DNA of 64,000 nucleotides from CAUTNH01 sp963543845 (GTDB taxonomy: Bacteria; Bacillota_I; Bacilli_A; Acholeplasmatales; Acholeplasmataceae), in NCBI GenBank assembly GCA_963543845.1, contig CAUUCL010000002.1, forward strand, positions 34,727 to 98,726. Direction: 5' to 3'. Numbering within the stretch: position 1 is the first letter of the stretch; each line of letters starts with the position of its first letter. The position numbers were made by a program, and so were the translations under genes. This document shows, piece after piece, positions 28,976-38,646 of the stretch. The notes beneath the pieces were generated by a model. The model searched no databases. It was given only the letters and a program-made list of their open reading frames with translations, and was not told the DNA's origin.

Positions 28976-30706
28976 ATGGAAAATTATATTAAAAACTTAC
29001 CAGAAAATCCTGGCTGCTACATAATGTATGATAAAAATGGTGTAGTAATATATGTTGGTAAGGCTAAAAATATAAAAAAAAGAGTTTCACAGTATTTTTT
29101 AAAAAATATAAATATTAAAACTAAGAGCCTTGTTAAAAATATTGATAAAATTGATTTTATTATCACAAACTCTGATAAAGAGGCATATATACTTGAAAAT
29201 AATCTAATTAAAAAATATAAGCCTTTTTATAATATTAAACTTGTAGATGATAAAACATACCCTTATCTAATAATAACAGATGATACTCACCCTAGAATTA
29301 TAACAAGCAGAAAAATTCCTAAAAAATATAAAAAAATCTATGGACCTTTTCCAAGAAGTACTTTAATAAATGATTTAGCTAATTTTTTAAATGAGGTATT
29401 CCCTTTTAGAAAATGCGTAAATATCCCAAGTAGTAAATGTATATACTACGACATGGGAGAATGTCTTGCGCCTTGCATAATAAATGATGATTTTAATTAT
29501 GATGAATATATTAAAAAAATTGATAACTTTTTAAAATATAAGCAGAATGATATTACAAGTTATCTAAAAGAAAAAAGAGATTATGCAAGTAGCATTTTAA
29601 ACTTTGAACAAGCTAAAAAATATAATGACATTATAAAAAATTCACAGTTTTTAAAAGATAGACAAGTTATTGACGATACTAATTTTAGTGATGCTGATTA
29701 TATTGGCTATTTTGTATCTGATGATTATATTTCAATTTTTATACTAAATAAAAGATTAGGAAAAATATCAGGAAATTATCATGCGATAATTCCCTATATT
29801 CTTGATTATAAAAACTTCCTAATTGATTATTTAAATATTTACTATAAAAATCAAATCGGAGATATTAAAAAATATCTAATACTTGATACATCAGATAACA
29901 CAATTGAAAGATCTGATTTAACAAATTATATAAATCCTAGTAAAAATAATATTAAAGAAATAATTGAACTTGCAAATTTAAATGCATCTAAAAAACTAGA
30001 TAATTACCTAAAATTAGATAAAATCAAAAAAGAAAAAGAATCCAAACTTAAAGATAGTCTTATTAATTTTTTAGGATTTTATCCAAAAGTTATGGAGGCT
30101 ATTGATATCTCGCAATTATTTGGAACAAACCAAGTAGGTGCTTTAATTAAAGTAGTTGATACTAAAATTGTAAAAAGTGAAAATAGAGCTTATAAGATTA
30201 AATCTATTCAAGATGATATCTCTGCTATTAAAGAGATAATAAATAGAAGATATGTAAAAGAAGACATTGATTTAATTTTAATTGATGGCGGAAAAACTCA
30301 CTGTGAAAATGTTATAAGAGAGATTAAAAATATTGGTAAAAATATTAAAGTATTAGGCCTTACAAAAGATGAAAACCATAGGCTTAGTAAAATTTATTAT
30401 GATAATTGCTACCATGTGCTTGATAAAAAAAATCCCCTATTTTTGTTTTTTTATAATCTTGATGAGAAAATTCATAATCTTGCAATTAGCCTTTTTAGAA
30501 AAAAATATCTTAAAAGTTATAAGATATCTTATCTTGATAAAATAAGCGGAATAGGCGATAGGAGAAAAAAGATAATTCTTGAGAATTTTAAAAGTTACAA
30601 TGAGATAATAAATGCTCCAATTGATAAATTTATAAAACTTGGAATACCAGAAAATGTTGCAAAGAAAATAAAAGAGGAAATTTTTAGTGAACAAGATAAT
30701 CTATAA
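28976..30706 (+). CDS. uvrC: UvrABC excinuclease subunit C
   Basis: UvrC cuts DNA on both sides of a lesion in nucleotide excision repair. The GIY-YIG nuclease (GCYIMYDKNG and VIYVGKAKNIKKRVSQYF), the UvrB-binding UVR segment (about 200-230), the RNase H-like nuclease with AIDISQLFG and LILIDGGKTH, and the C-terminal helix-hairpin-helix ISGIGDRRKK are all present. Length is 576 residues. ATG 28976 has no Shine-Dalgarno sequence and lies just behind the rpoZ terminator, so translation may be leaderless or depend on read-through. Confidence 0.93.
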   Translation: MENYIKNLPENPGCYIMYDKNGVVIYVGKAKNIKKRVSQYFLKNINIKTKSLVKNIDKIDFIITNSDKEAYILENNLIKKYKPFYNIKLVDDKTYPYLIITDDTHPRIITSRKIPKKYKKIYGPFPRSTLINDLANFLNEVFPFRKCVNIPSSKCIYYDMGECLAPCIINDDFNYDEYIKKIDNFLKYKQNDITSYLKEKRDYASSILNFEQAKKYNDIIKNSQFLKDRQVIDDTNFSDADYIGYFVSDDYISIFILNKRLGKISGNYHAIIPYILDYKNFLIDYLNIYYKNQIGDIKKYLILDTSDNTIERSDLTNYINPSKNNIKEIIELANLNASKKLDNYLKLDKIKKEKESKLKDSLINFLGFYPKVMEAIDISQLFGTNQVGALIKVVDTKIVKSENRAYKIKSIQDDISAIKEIINRRYVKEDIDLILIDGGKTHCENVIREIKNIGKNIKVLGLTKDENHRLSKIYYDNCYHVLDKKNPLFLFFYNLDEKIHNLAISLFRKKYLKSYKISYLDKISGIGDRRKKIILENFKSYNEIINAPIDKFIKLGIPENVAKKIKEEIFSEQDNL

Positions 30707-31550
30707 AACAATACCTAAAAAGAAAGTTTTTATAATTCTTGAAGGTAAAAAAGAAATTGCATATTATCTACCTAAAAGGCTTGCAGTAATTTTTAATGAT
30801 TACATTCAAGCTGGTTTTTATGTGGACTTTGTTGCAACAAGCAACATTAAAAAAATCGGAAAAGTTCAAGCCTTTGAGATAGCATATTTTAGAAAAATAG
30901 AAGATAGAAAAGAAAAAAAAGTCTACTTTGATTTAACTATGCTAAGAGAGAATATGTTCCATGTTTTAGAAGGTTATGATTATTTACTTTTTATCGATTT
31001 TGAAATGACAATGCCAAATGGAAAAAATGATACTTTCTATCCTCAAATAATTCAATCAGGTTTTGTCCTTACAAACAATGAGGGAAAGCAAATATTAAAA
31101 GAAAGCGCATATCTTATGCCAAATAAAGCAATTGATTATAACTACCGAACTGAGTCTTTTTTAAAATTAGAATATAGACAATTTTTAAAAAAAGCCAAAC
31201 CTTTTACAATTTTTTATGATAGGTTTAAAGAAATATTTTTAAAATATAAACCTCAAATTATTATCTGGGGAATCAATGATTATCAGGTTTTAATTAACAA
31301 TTTAGATAAAAAGAATTTAAAAATGTTTTTTAAAAGGGAAAACTTTTCTAACTTACTTCAGCTTTATAGAAACTACTTTCAGCTTGGAAAAGATATTGGA
31401 CTTTTTGATGCTTATAAAAATACAACAAATAAAAATGAATTTACCTACCAAAGACATAATGCCTTAGATGATGCAATTATGACTAAAGATGTTTATTTTT
31501 CCTTTTATAACCTTATAAGAGAGAACTTAAAAATAAACCCTGAAAAGTAA
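30687..31550 (+). CDS. DEDDh-type 3'-5' exonuclease with extra N-terminal region
   Basis: Residues of about 97-275 form a DnaQ-like exonuclease: ExoI FIDFEMTMP, ExoII near IIIWGINDYQ and ExoIII HNALDDAIMT (His, Asp). The first 95 residues are a separate region that I do not recognise (starting MNKIIYKTIPKKKVFIILEG). The start GTG 30687 lies inside the end of uvrC, so the two are coupled. Possible roles are RNA trimming or DNA proofreading; the target is unknown. Length is 287 residues. Confidence 0.75.
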   Translation: MNKIIYKTIPKKKVFIILEGKKEIAYYLPKRLAVIFNDYIQAGFYVDFVATSNIKKIGKVQAFEIAYFRKIEDRKEKKVYFDLTMLRENMFHVLEGYDYLLFIDFEMTMPNGKNDTFYPQIIQSGFVLTNNEGKQILKESAYLMPNKAIDYNYRTESFLKLEYRQFLKKAKPFTIFYDRFKEIFLKYKPQIIIWGINDYQVLINNLDKKNLKMFFKRENFSNLLQLYRNYFQLGKDIGLFDAYKNTTNKNEFTYQRHNALDDAIMTKDVYFSFYNLIRENLKINPEK

Positions 31551-31563
31551 AAAAATACCTATG

Positions 31564-31572
31564 TGGTATAAT
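31564..31572 (+). promoter_or_regulatory. Extended -10 promoter of secA
   Basis: TGGTATAAT (31564-31572) is an extended -10 box in the 61-base gap before secA; a -35 box is not obvious. Transcription should begin about 31579 and the leader carries GGAGTGAT before the GTG start. Confidence 0.6.
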
Positions 31573-31611
31573 ATAAATATGTGATAAATTAGTAAGTATT
31601 GGAGTGATTTT

Positions 31612-34089
31612 GTGGGATTTTTGAGAAGATTATTCGATCCTAGTAAAAAAACATTTAAAAAAGCAAGAAAGGTTGCTCTTGAGGTTTTAAAACTAGAAGA
31701 TAGTATAAGAAAACTAAAAGATGAAGATTTTAAATTAGAAACAGAAAAGTTAAAAAATGAAATTGCAAGTGGCAAGGACTTAAATCAAGTAATGCCTTAT
31801 GCTTTTGCACTAGTTAGAGAGGCAGCGAAAAGAGTTACTGGAATGTTTCCTTTTTTTGTTCAAGTAATTGGTGCTTATGTTATTCATGATGGTAATATTG
31901 CCGAGATGAAAACAGGTGAAGGTAAAACCTTAACTGCTGTTATGCCAGCTTATTTAAATGCTTTAAAAGGCGAGGGTGTTCATATTGTTACAGTTAACGA
32001 ATATCTTGCTAAAAGAGAAGCAGAAGGCGAAATTGGGGATATTTTTAGATTCCTTGGTCTTAGTGTTGGACTTAATTTAAGAGATTTATCATCTGATGAG
32101 AAAAGAGCAGCATATGATTGTGATATTTTATATACTACAAACTCAGAACTTGGATTTGATTATCTAAGAGATCATATGGTTTTATACAAAGAAGAACTTG
32201 TTCAAAGACGTGGTCTTCCTTATGCAATTATCGATGAGGTTGACTCAATTTTAATTGATGAAGCAAGAACACCTTTAATTATTTCAGGTGGAATTAAAAA
32301 TACTGCTCAGCTTTATGAACAAGCAGATAGATTTGCTAAATCTCTTGATGATGATGAGTATGAATTAGATATTGAAGATCAAACTATCGAGCTACTTCCA
32401 AAAGGTGTTGAAAAGGCTGAGAGAATATTTAATCTTGAAAATTTATATGACCTTAACAATGTTGGACTTGTTCATCATATAAACAATGCCTTAAAAGCAA
32501 ATTATATTATGAAGCGTGGTAAAGAGTATGAAGTTGTTGAAGATGAGGTTTTAATCGTTGACCAATTTACAGGTCGTATTTTAAAAGGCCGACAATTTTC
32601 AGAAGGACTTCATCAAGCACTTGAGGCAAAAGAACATGTAATTATTAAAAGAGAAACCCAAACTGTTGCCGAGATTACTTACCAAAACTTTTTTAGAATG
32701 TATAAAAAATTATCAGGTATGACAGGAACTGCTAAAACTGAAGAAGATGAATTTAGAGATATTTATAATATGAATGTTGTTGCAATTCCTACAAATATGC
32801 CAATGATTCGTCTAGATGATAATGATAGTTTATATGCAAGCGAAGAGGCGAAATTTAGAGGTTTAATTGAAGAAGTTAAAACTCGTCATGCTAAAGGTCA
32901 ACCAATTCTAATTGGTACAATCTCAGTTGAAACATCTGAGGTTTTATCAATTCTTCTGCAAAGAGAAAATCTTAAACATGAAATATTAAATGCTAAAAAC
33001 CACGAAAGAGAAGCAGAAATTATTAAAAATGCTGGTCAGCTTGGTGCTATAACAATTGCTACTAACATGGCTGGTCGTGGAACTGATATTAAACTTGGAG
33101 AAGGGGTTACTGCCCTTGGCGGACTTGCTGTTTTAGGTAGTGAAAGACATGAATCAAGAAGAATTGATAACCAGCTTCGTGGTCGTTCTGGTAGACAGGG
33201 AGACCCTGGTTATTCTAAGTTTTTTATCTCTGCTGATGATGAACTTCTTGTAAGATTTGGTGGTGAGCGTTTTAAAGAAAGACTAAAATGGCTTCACTCA
33301 TTTGGAGGATTTTCTGAAAACGAACCAATTACTTTTAAAATGTTTACAAGATTTGTAACAAACGCTCAAAAGAAAATTGAGGGTGTAAACTTTGATACTA
33401 GAAAACATATTTTAAAATACGATGATATAACTCGCCAACAAAGAGAGATTATCTATGGCGAGAGAATGAAAGTAATTAAAGAAGAAATTAAAGATGATGA
33501 AATACTTCAAATGATTGCAAAAGGAATTACTTATCATTACAATAAAATAAATTTTTCAAATGATAAAGGAATTGCTGAGCAAGTCTTTAAAGCGTTCGAT
33601 AAAGATTTATTTAAAGAAGGCGATATTTCGCTTGAAGTTATTAAAGAAAAAAATAGTGAGATTGAAATTATTAACTATTTAAAAGATTTAGCAAATGAGA
33701 AAGTAAGAGAGAAAAAAGATAATGTTCCAGCTGAGATTTTCTCTGAGTTTTTAAGAGTTGTTCTTCTTCGTGTAATTGATACCCACTGGATGGAGCAAAT
33801 AGATACTATGAGTGAGTTAAGGCAATCTGCAAACCTGCAATCATATGCTCAAACTGATCCATTTATTTTATATCAACAAAGAGGTAAACAATTATTTAAA
33901 GAACTACTTGAAAATATCGCAATTGATACTACAAGATATATTATAAGAGCAGTAATTGATTATAATGTTGAAAGAGAAAATGTTGTTAAAAATACTCAAA
34001 CAAACCAAGGCGAAGAAGCCGAGATGAAAAATAAAAGACCTAAAGCTAAAAAGGCCAAAAATCCTTGGGATAAAAAAAGAAGACATTAA
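31612..34089 (+). CDS. secA: Preprotein translocase ATPase SecA
   Basis: SecA drives secreted proteins through the SecYEG channel with ATP. It shows Walker A MKTGEGKTL, DEVDSILIDEARTPL, the motif TNMAGRGTDI and QLRGRSGRQGD. Length is 825 residues, with a Lys-rich C-terminus and no SEC-C zinc motif. The start is GTG 31612 after GGAGTGAT. It serves the many lipoproteins and membrane proteins in this window. prfB begins in the stop codon (TAATG). Confidence 0.97.
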   Translation: MGFLRRLFDPSKKTFKKARKVALEVLKLEDSIRKLKDEDFKLETEKLKNEIASGKDLNQVMPYAFALVREAAKRVTGMFPFFVQVIGAYVIHDGNIAEMKTGEGKTLTAVMPAYLNALKGEGVHIVTVNEYLAKREAEGEIGDIFRFLGLSVGLNLRDLSSDEKRAAYDCDILYTTNSELGFDYLRDHMVLYKEELVQRRGLPYAIIDEVDSILIDEARTPLIISGGIKNTAQLYEQADRFAKSLDDDEYELDIEDQTIELLPKGVEKAERIFNLENLYDLNNVGLVHHINNALKANYIMKRGKEYEVVEDEVLIVDQFTGRILKGRQFSEGLHQALEAKEHVIIKRETQTVAEITYQNFFRMYKKLSGMTGTAKTEEDEFRDIYNMNVVAIPTNMPMIRLDDNDSLYASEEAKFRGLIEEVKTRHAKGQPILIGTISVETSEVLSILLQRENLKHEILNAKNHEREAEIIKNAGQLGAITIATNMAGRGTDIKLGEGVTALGGLAVLGSERHESRRIDNQLRGRSGRQGDPGYSKFFISADDELLVRFGGERFKERLKWLHSFGGFSENEPITFKMFTRFVTNAQKKIEGVNFDTRKHILKYDDITRQQREIIYGERMKVIKEEIKDDEILQMIAKGITYHYNKINFSNDKGIAEQVFKAFDKDLFKEGDISLEVIKEKNSEIEIINYLKDLANEKVREKKDNVPAEIFSEFLRVVLLRVIDTHWMEQIDTMSELRQSANLQSYAQTDPFILYQQRGKQLFKELLENIAIDTTRYIIRAVIDYNVERENVVKNTQTNQGEEAEMKNKRPKAKKAKNPWDKKRRH

Positions 34090-35183
34090 TGGAAAAATTC
34101 GAAGTTAAAAACCAGCTTAAAACACTTGATGAAAAAATAACTGTTCTAATTAAAAAAGCCAATCTTGATAATTTATTAAATGATATAAATAATCTAGAGA
34201 AAAAAACACTAAATGAGAATTTTTGGAAAAACCAAGAGGAAGCTAAAAAAGTTAATAAAGAACTATCATATAAAAAAAACTTATACACTAGCTTAAAAAA
34301 TATTAAAGATGAATACCTAGCTATTTTTGATTTATTTAATCAAGCATTAAGTGATACTAGTTTTGATTATTCAATCTTTTTAGCTGATTTAAATAATCTT
34401 AGTAAAAATATCTCTGAAAAAGAAATTCATCTTAATTTAAATAATAAATACGATGAATGCAATGCCTTTTTAGAAATTCATCCGGGCTCTGGTGGAACCG
34501 AGGCTTGTGATTGGGCTTTGATGATTTTAAGAATGTATCAAAGATATGCTGAAAAATTTTTTAAAGGATTTAAAGCAGTTGATATTCAGCAAGCAGATGT
34601 TGCAGGAGTTAAAAGTGCGATTATAGAAATATCAGGTGATTATGCTTATGGTTATTTAAAAGGTGAAACAGGCGTTCATAGGCTTGTTAGAATATCACCT
34701 TTTGATGCAAATAAAAGAAGACATACATCCTTTGCCTCAGTTTTAGTAATGCCAAAAATTGAGAATGATTTAAATATTGAATTAAAAGATGAAGATTTAA
34801 AAATTGACACCTATCACTCATCAGGTGCGGGTGGACAAAGTGTTAACACAACAATGTCAGCCGTAAGAATAACTCATATTCCAACAAAGATAATTGTTAC
34901 ATGTCAAGATGAAAGATCTCAAATTCAAAATAAAGAAAAGGCATTAAATTTACTTAAATCAAAACTTGTTCAATTAGAAATTGAAAAAAGACAAGAGGAA
35001 GAAAACAAGTTAAAAGGTGAGCAAAAAGAAATAACATGGGGCTCACAGATAAGATCTTATATTTTCCAGCCATACCAAATGGTTAAAGACCACAGAACAG
35101 GCTATGAAGAAGGAAATATACAATCAGTGATGGATGGAGAAATCGATAAATTTATTAAAGCTTATTTAAATAAAGAGGGATAA
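34089..35183 (+). CDS. prfB: Peptide chain release factor 2 (no programmed frameshift)
   Basis: RF2 ends translation at UAA and UGA. The GGQ loop SSGAGGQSVNTT and the stop-reading tripeptide SPF in RISPFDANKRRHTSF mark it as RF2, not RF1. The frame is continuous over 364 residues, so the usual in-frame UGA and +1 frameshift near codon 25 are missing. Its presence supports the standard meaning of UGA in this genome, unlike Mycoplasma. The order secA-prfB is typical of Firmicutes. Confidence 0.95.
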   Translation: MEKFEVKNQLKTLDEKITVLIKKANLDNLLNDINNLEKKTLNENFWKNQEEAKKVNKELSYKKNLYTSLKNIKDEYLAIFDLFNQALSDTSFDYSIFLADLNNLSKNISEKEIHLNLNNKYDECNAFLEIHPGSGGTEACDWALMILRMYQRYAEKFFKGFKAVDIQQADVAGVKSAIIEISGDYAYGYLKGETGVHRLVRISPFDANKRRHTSFASVLVMPKIENDLNIELKDEDLKIDTYHSSGAGGQSVNTTMSAVRITHIPTKIIVTCQDERSQIQNKEKALNLLKSKLVQLEIEKRQEEENKLKGEQKEITWGSQIRSYIFQPYQMVKDHRTGYEEGNIQSVMDGEIDKFIKAYLNKEG

Positions 35184-35184
35184 A

Positions 35185-36102
35185 GTGAAAAAAATAAAGC
35201 AAAAGCTAAAAATAGAATTTAAATGGAGTGCGATTTTTCAGGTAATTCTAGGAACATATTTAATGGCTTTTGCTTTTTATTTTTTCTATGAAAAAACAAA
35301 AATCATAACAGGCGGAGTCGGTGGTCTTGGAATAATTGTTAAAGAGTCACTTAAAAAATATAATGGGATAAATTTTCCGCATATTTCCTATTTTGTATTT
35401 GCTGCAAACTTTGGACTTTTAATTTTAGGACTTTTCCTTCTTGGAAAAAAATTCTTTTTAAAAAGTGTATTCTTATCTATTTTCTACCCTCTTATTTTAT
35501 TTTTACTTGAAAAAATTGGAGAAGATAAAAATTTCTTTATTCACTATTTTAGCCTTCCACTTCATTCAAGTAAAATCCTATCATCACTTGTGGGTGCACT
35601 TTTATCTGGTATGGGATTAGGACTTGTATTTAGCGCAGGTCTTACAACGGGTGGAACTGATGTTATTCAGAAGATATTTCATAAATATTTTAAAATCCCA
35701 ATGTCGGTTGCAATTTATCTAACAGATGGCTTAATTGTAGTTTTAGGACTTGTTGTATTTGAAATTGAAATTGTTCTATACTCTGTAATTTCGGTTATTT
35801 TAATTGGATATGTTGTCGATAAGTTTATGGTTCTTGGTAAGAAAGGATATACGGCATTTGTCGTTACTAATAAATGCGATTTAGTTAGAAAAGCAATCAT
35901 TGAAAAACTTGATAGGGGATTTACCAAAATAGATGTTAAAGGTGGATTTACCGAAGAGGGTAAAACAATGGTAATTTGTACTGTCGGTAAAAACGAGGTA
36001 TACTTGCTTAAAGAAATTGTAAGAAAAACAGACCCTGAGAGCTTTTCATTTTTTGTTGAGACAACTGAGGTTGTCGGAAGTGGTTTTGAAAGGAAGGAAT
36101 AA
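35185..36102 (+). CDS. YitT-family membrane protein (DUF161/DUF2179)
   Basis: The 305-residue protein has about five membrane helices with two glycine-rich motifs (KIITGGVGGLGIIV and SAGLTTGGTDVIQK) of the YitT family and a soluble C-terminal DUF2179 domain (from about 215, ending SFFVETTEVVGSGFERKE). The function of this family is not known; transport or small-molecule sensing is discussed. The start is GTG 35185, after the prfB stop. The next gene follows after one base. Confidence 0.88.
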   Translation: MKKIKQKLKIEFKWSAIFQVILGTYLMAFAFYFFYEKTKIITGGVGGLGIIVKESLKKYNGINFPHISYFVFAANFGLLILGLFLLGKKFFLKSVFLSIFYPLILFLLEKIGEDKNFFIHYFSLPLHSSKILSSLVGALLSGMGLGLVFSAGLTTGGTDVIQKIFHKYFKIPMSVAIYLTDGLIVVLGLVVFEIEIVLYSVISVILIGYVVDKFMVLGKKGYTAFVVTNKCDLVRKAIIEKLDRGFTKIDVKGGFTEEGKTMVICTVGKNEVYLLKEIVRKTDPESFSFFVETTEVVGSGFERKE

Positions 36103-36103
36103 A

Positions 36104-37924
36104 ATGAGAGAAAACAATTTATTTGAAGTTGATGATGAGATAAAGCAAAATAAAAATGAGGATAGAAAGAAAAAACTTTTTATCTTTGTAATTGTTATGG
36201 CACTTATTTTTGTGCTAGTAACAGGTTTTTTAACAGGATATTTTTTATCTGGTAAATCACATGTTCAAAAAAATACTAACAATCGCTACAAGGACTTAGA
36301 AGAACTTGAGGATTTATTTTTAGAAAAATTTTACAAAGATGTCTCAAGACAAGAATTAAAAAAAGCATACTATGATGCTTTATTTAATATTAAAAGCGAT
36401 AGATACACAAGATTAAGTGAACTTGCATATCAAATGAACTCAAAAGGTGGATATGGTATTTATGTTTCAGGATATAATAAAAATAACATTAAAGGTTTAC
36501 TTGTTACAGGCATTTTAAATGGAACATTAGCATCTGAGGATATTATAAATGATGGCGATGTTAGAAGAACGCTATATCCAGGAGATGTTATTGTTGGATA
36601 TTATGATGAAAAAGAAAATAAGAATATCTATTTTAGCGATATCAACGATTTTTCGGGCGATTTAGAAAATGTATTTGAAAAAATAAAACTAAGCAATAAA
36701 AAAATGACAGTTGATGTAATAGTAAAAAATCCGCTTGACAAGGCTAATCTTGAAAGAGTTGTTAAAATGCGCTATCAAGAATATGCTAGAAATGATTCTG
36801 TTGAGTGGAAAAACTTTGATAAAGATTCTATTCCTGGAGTAAATGCTGATAAAAAAATCTCTTATTTAAAAATAAAAGAATTCTCACCAGAGGAGAAAAA
36901 AGGTGGAGATGATAGCCATTTAAGAGTTAAAAAAGCGCTTGAGGAAATTGATAAATTCTTAGGTGATAATGAAAACAATGAGCTTTTAATTGACTGCAGA
37001 AACAATCCAGGCGGTGAGCTTTACTCAGTTTATAATATGTTAAAATTATTTATTCCTTGGAATAAAAAAACAACCGATCTTTTCTCACTTGTTCCAAATG
37101 CTTTAAAAAAAGATAAATTTAAAGATATGGAAATTTTTTCAAATTATGATAATACTAATTTTTTTAGAAAATATAAAATTAAACTTTTAGTAAATAACCG
37201 CTCTGCTAGTGCTGCTGAGGTTTTTGCATCAGTTATGAAAGAGCATTGTCCTAATTGCACAGTATATGGTAGTGAGACATTTGGAAAAGATTTATTCCAA
37301 CAAACAGTTATTAAATCAGGACTTGATAATAGCGTTTTCCAAAATGGAATTGCTAAAGCAACTATTACTGCTGGAAAATGGGCATATTATAAAAAAGGCT
37401 ATAAAAATCTTCAAGATATTACATTCATCACAGATAAAGATGGGAAAATAATAAATAAAGGTGATGCAAATTTCGTTGAAAATAATATTCAAGATGAATT
37501 ATTTCAAGCCCTTTCAATTGGTAAACCATTTCTTAAGCATGATATGGTAGATGTTGAAAAAGTGGGATTTTTGGCCAACTTTTTAATGTTTTATATAAAA
37601 AGTAATCTTGATAAATTTCCAGAATTTTCAGATCCTAACTCAGAAGATTATAAAAGTTTAATGGAAAATAAATTTTTGCGTAGTGATGGCTATTTTGACT
37701 TAAAGATAAAAGATTATTTAAAAAAATTCACAAACCAAATTGGAGTAACTCAAACTGAGATAGATAACTCTATTTCAGATGATGAGTATACATATTTTAC
37801 ATATATTAAAATTTATAAATATCTTCTTTCAAGAAAAACCTATACTTTCCAAAGCTCGCTTTTGTTTGAAAATGCCCTTTTAAAAGGATATGACAGACAG
37901 CTTATTGAAATAATTAAAAAATGA
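36104..37924 (+). CDS. S41-family carboxy-terminal processing protease, membrane-anchored
   Basis: This 606-residue protein has one N-terminal membrane helix (about 22-46), a PDZ-like region (GGYGIYVSGYNKNN onward) and an S41 protease domain with the catalytic serine in NNRSASAAEVFASV and the lysine in TFGKDLFQQ. The ATG 36104 is chosen for its AAGGAAT site; the frame is open further upstream inside yitT. CtpA-type proteases trim or remove secreted and membrane proteins. It carries an additional C-terminal region of about 150 residues without a clear domain. Confidence 0.85.
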   Translation: MRENNLFEVDDEIKQNKNEDRKKKLFIFVIVMALIFVLVTGFLTGYFLSGKSHVQKNTNNRYKDLEELEDLFLEKFYKDVSRQELKKAYYDALFNIKSDRYTRLSELAYQMNSKGGYGIYVSGYNKNNIKGLLVTGILNGTLASEDIINDGDVRRTLYPGDVIVGYYDEKENKNIYFSDINDFSGDLENVFEKIKLSNKKMTVDVIVKNPLDKANLERVVKMRYQEYARNDSVEWKNFDKDSIPGVNADKKISYLKIKEFSPEEKKGGDDSHLRVKKALEEIDKFLGDNENNELLIDCRNNPGGELYSVYNMLKLFIPWNKKTTDLFSLVPNALKKDKFKDMEIFSNYDNTNFFRKYKIKLLVNNRSASAAEVFASVMKEHCPNCTVYGSETFGKDLFQQTVIKSGLDNSVFQNGIAKATITAGKWAYYKKGYKNLQDITFITDKDGKIINKGDANFVENNIQDELFQALSIGKPFLKHDMVDVEKVGFLANFLMFYIKSNLDKFPEFSDPNSEDYKSLMENKFLRSDGYFDLKIKDYLKKFTNQIGVTQTEIDNSISDDEYTYFTYIKIYKYLLSRKTYTFQSSLLFENALLKGYDRQLIEIIKK

Positions 37925-38646
37925 CAATTGTAAAAGAGAAAAACAATCACTATTTTTTACATGAGGGAATGCAGGTTTTAATTTCTAAGGAAATTATAGT
38001 AAAATATAATCTTTTAACTAAAGAATATCCTGATAGTAAACTTTTAGAAATATATAATGAAAACTTATATAAAATTGCCTATGAAAAATCACTTAGCTAT
38101 CTTCACTCCGTCAAATCTGAATATGAGTTAATTCTACATTTAAAAAGTTTAAATATAGATGATAGTAATATTAAAAAAGTAGTTTCAAAGTTAAAAGAGT
38201 TAAAACTACTTGATGATAGATTATTTTCTAAACTTTACATAAGCAGTAAAATTTCAAGATATGGTAAAAATTATATCATGCAAGAGCTAATTAAAAAAAG
38301 AATCTCAAAAGATATAATTTCCTCTGAGCTTAATTTAATTGACGAAAAAGAATATATCCAAAAAAAGTTAAACTACTACTTCATGCTTGAAAAAGGCTCA
38401 ATCAAAAACAGAAAAGAAAAAATTAAAGCTAAATACTATCAAAAAGGCTATGAGTTAGAAAATATTGAAAAAGTAGTTGATGAGTTTTTTTATAAAAAGA
38501 ATTTAGATGATTTAAATTTAATAAAAGAAGACATAAAAAAAATATCATCAAAGCTAAAGCGTGATGATATTTCATATAAAACTAAACTTAGATTAAAACT
38601 TTTAAAGCTTGGATATGATTACAGTTTAATCGATGATAATATTTAA
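37921..38646 (+). CDS. recX: Regulatory protein RecX
   Basis: RecX limits RecA filaments. The 241-residue protein shows three helical repeats and the typical pattern SVKSEYELILHLKSL, LKELKLLDDRLFSKLYISSK and LIKKRISKDIISSEL. It starts in the ATGA overlap with the S41 protease gene. Its stop overlaps the stop of the converging HAD gene by four bases, with no terminator between them. Confidence 0.85.
   Translation: MTIVKEKNNHYFLHEGMQVLISKEIIVKYNLLTKEYPDSKLLEIYNENLYKIAYEKSLSYLHSVKSEYELILHLKSLNIDDSNIKKVVSKLKELKLLDDRLFSKLYISSKISRYGKNYIMQELIKKRISKDIISSELNLIDEKEYIQKKLNYYFMLEKGSIKNRKEKIKAKYYQKGYELENIEKVVDEFFYKKNLDDLNLIKEDIKKISSKLKRDDISYKTKLRLKLLKLGYDYSLIDDNI

Noticed and set aside
38643..38646. Convergent overlap of recX and HAD stops as a special regulatory site
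   Set aside because: Four-base overlaps of stop codons are common in compact genomes.
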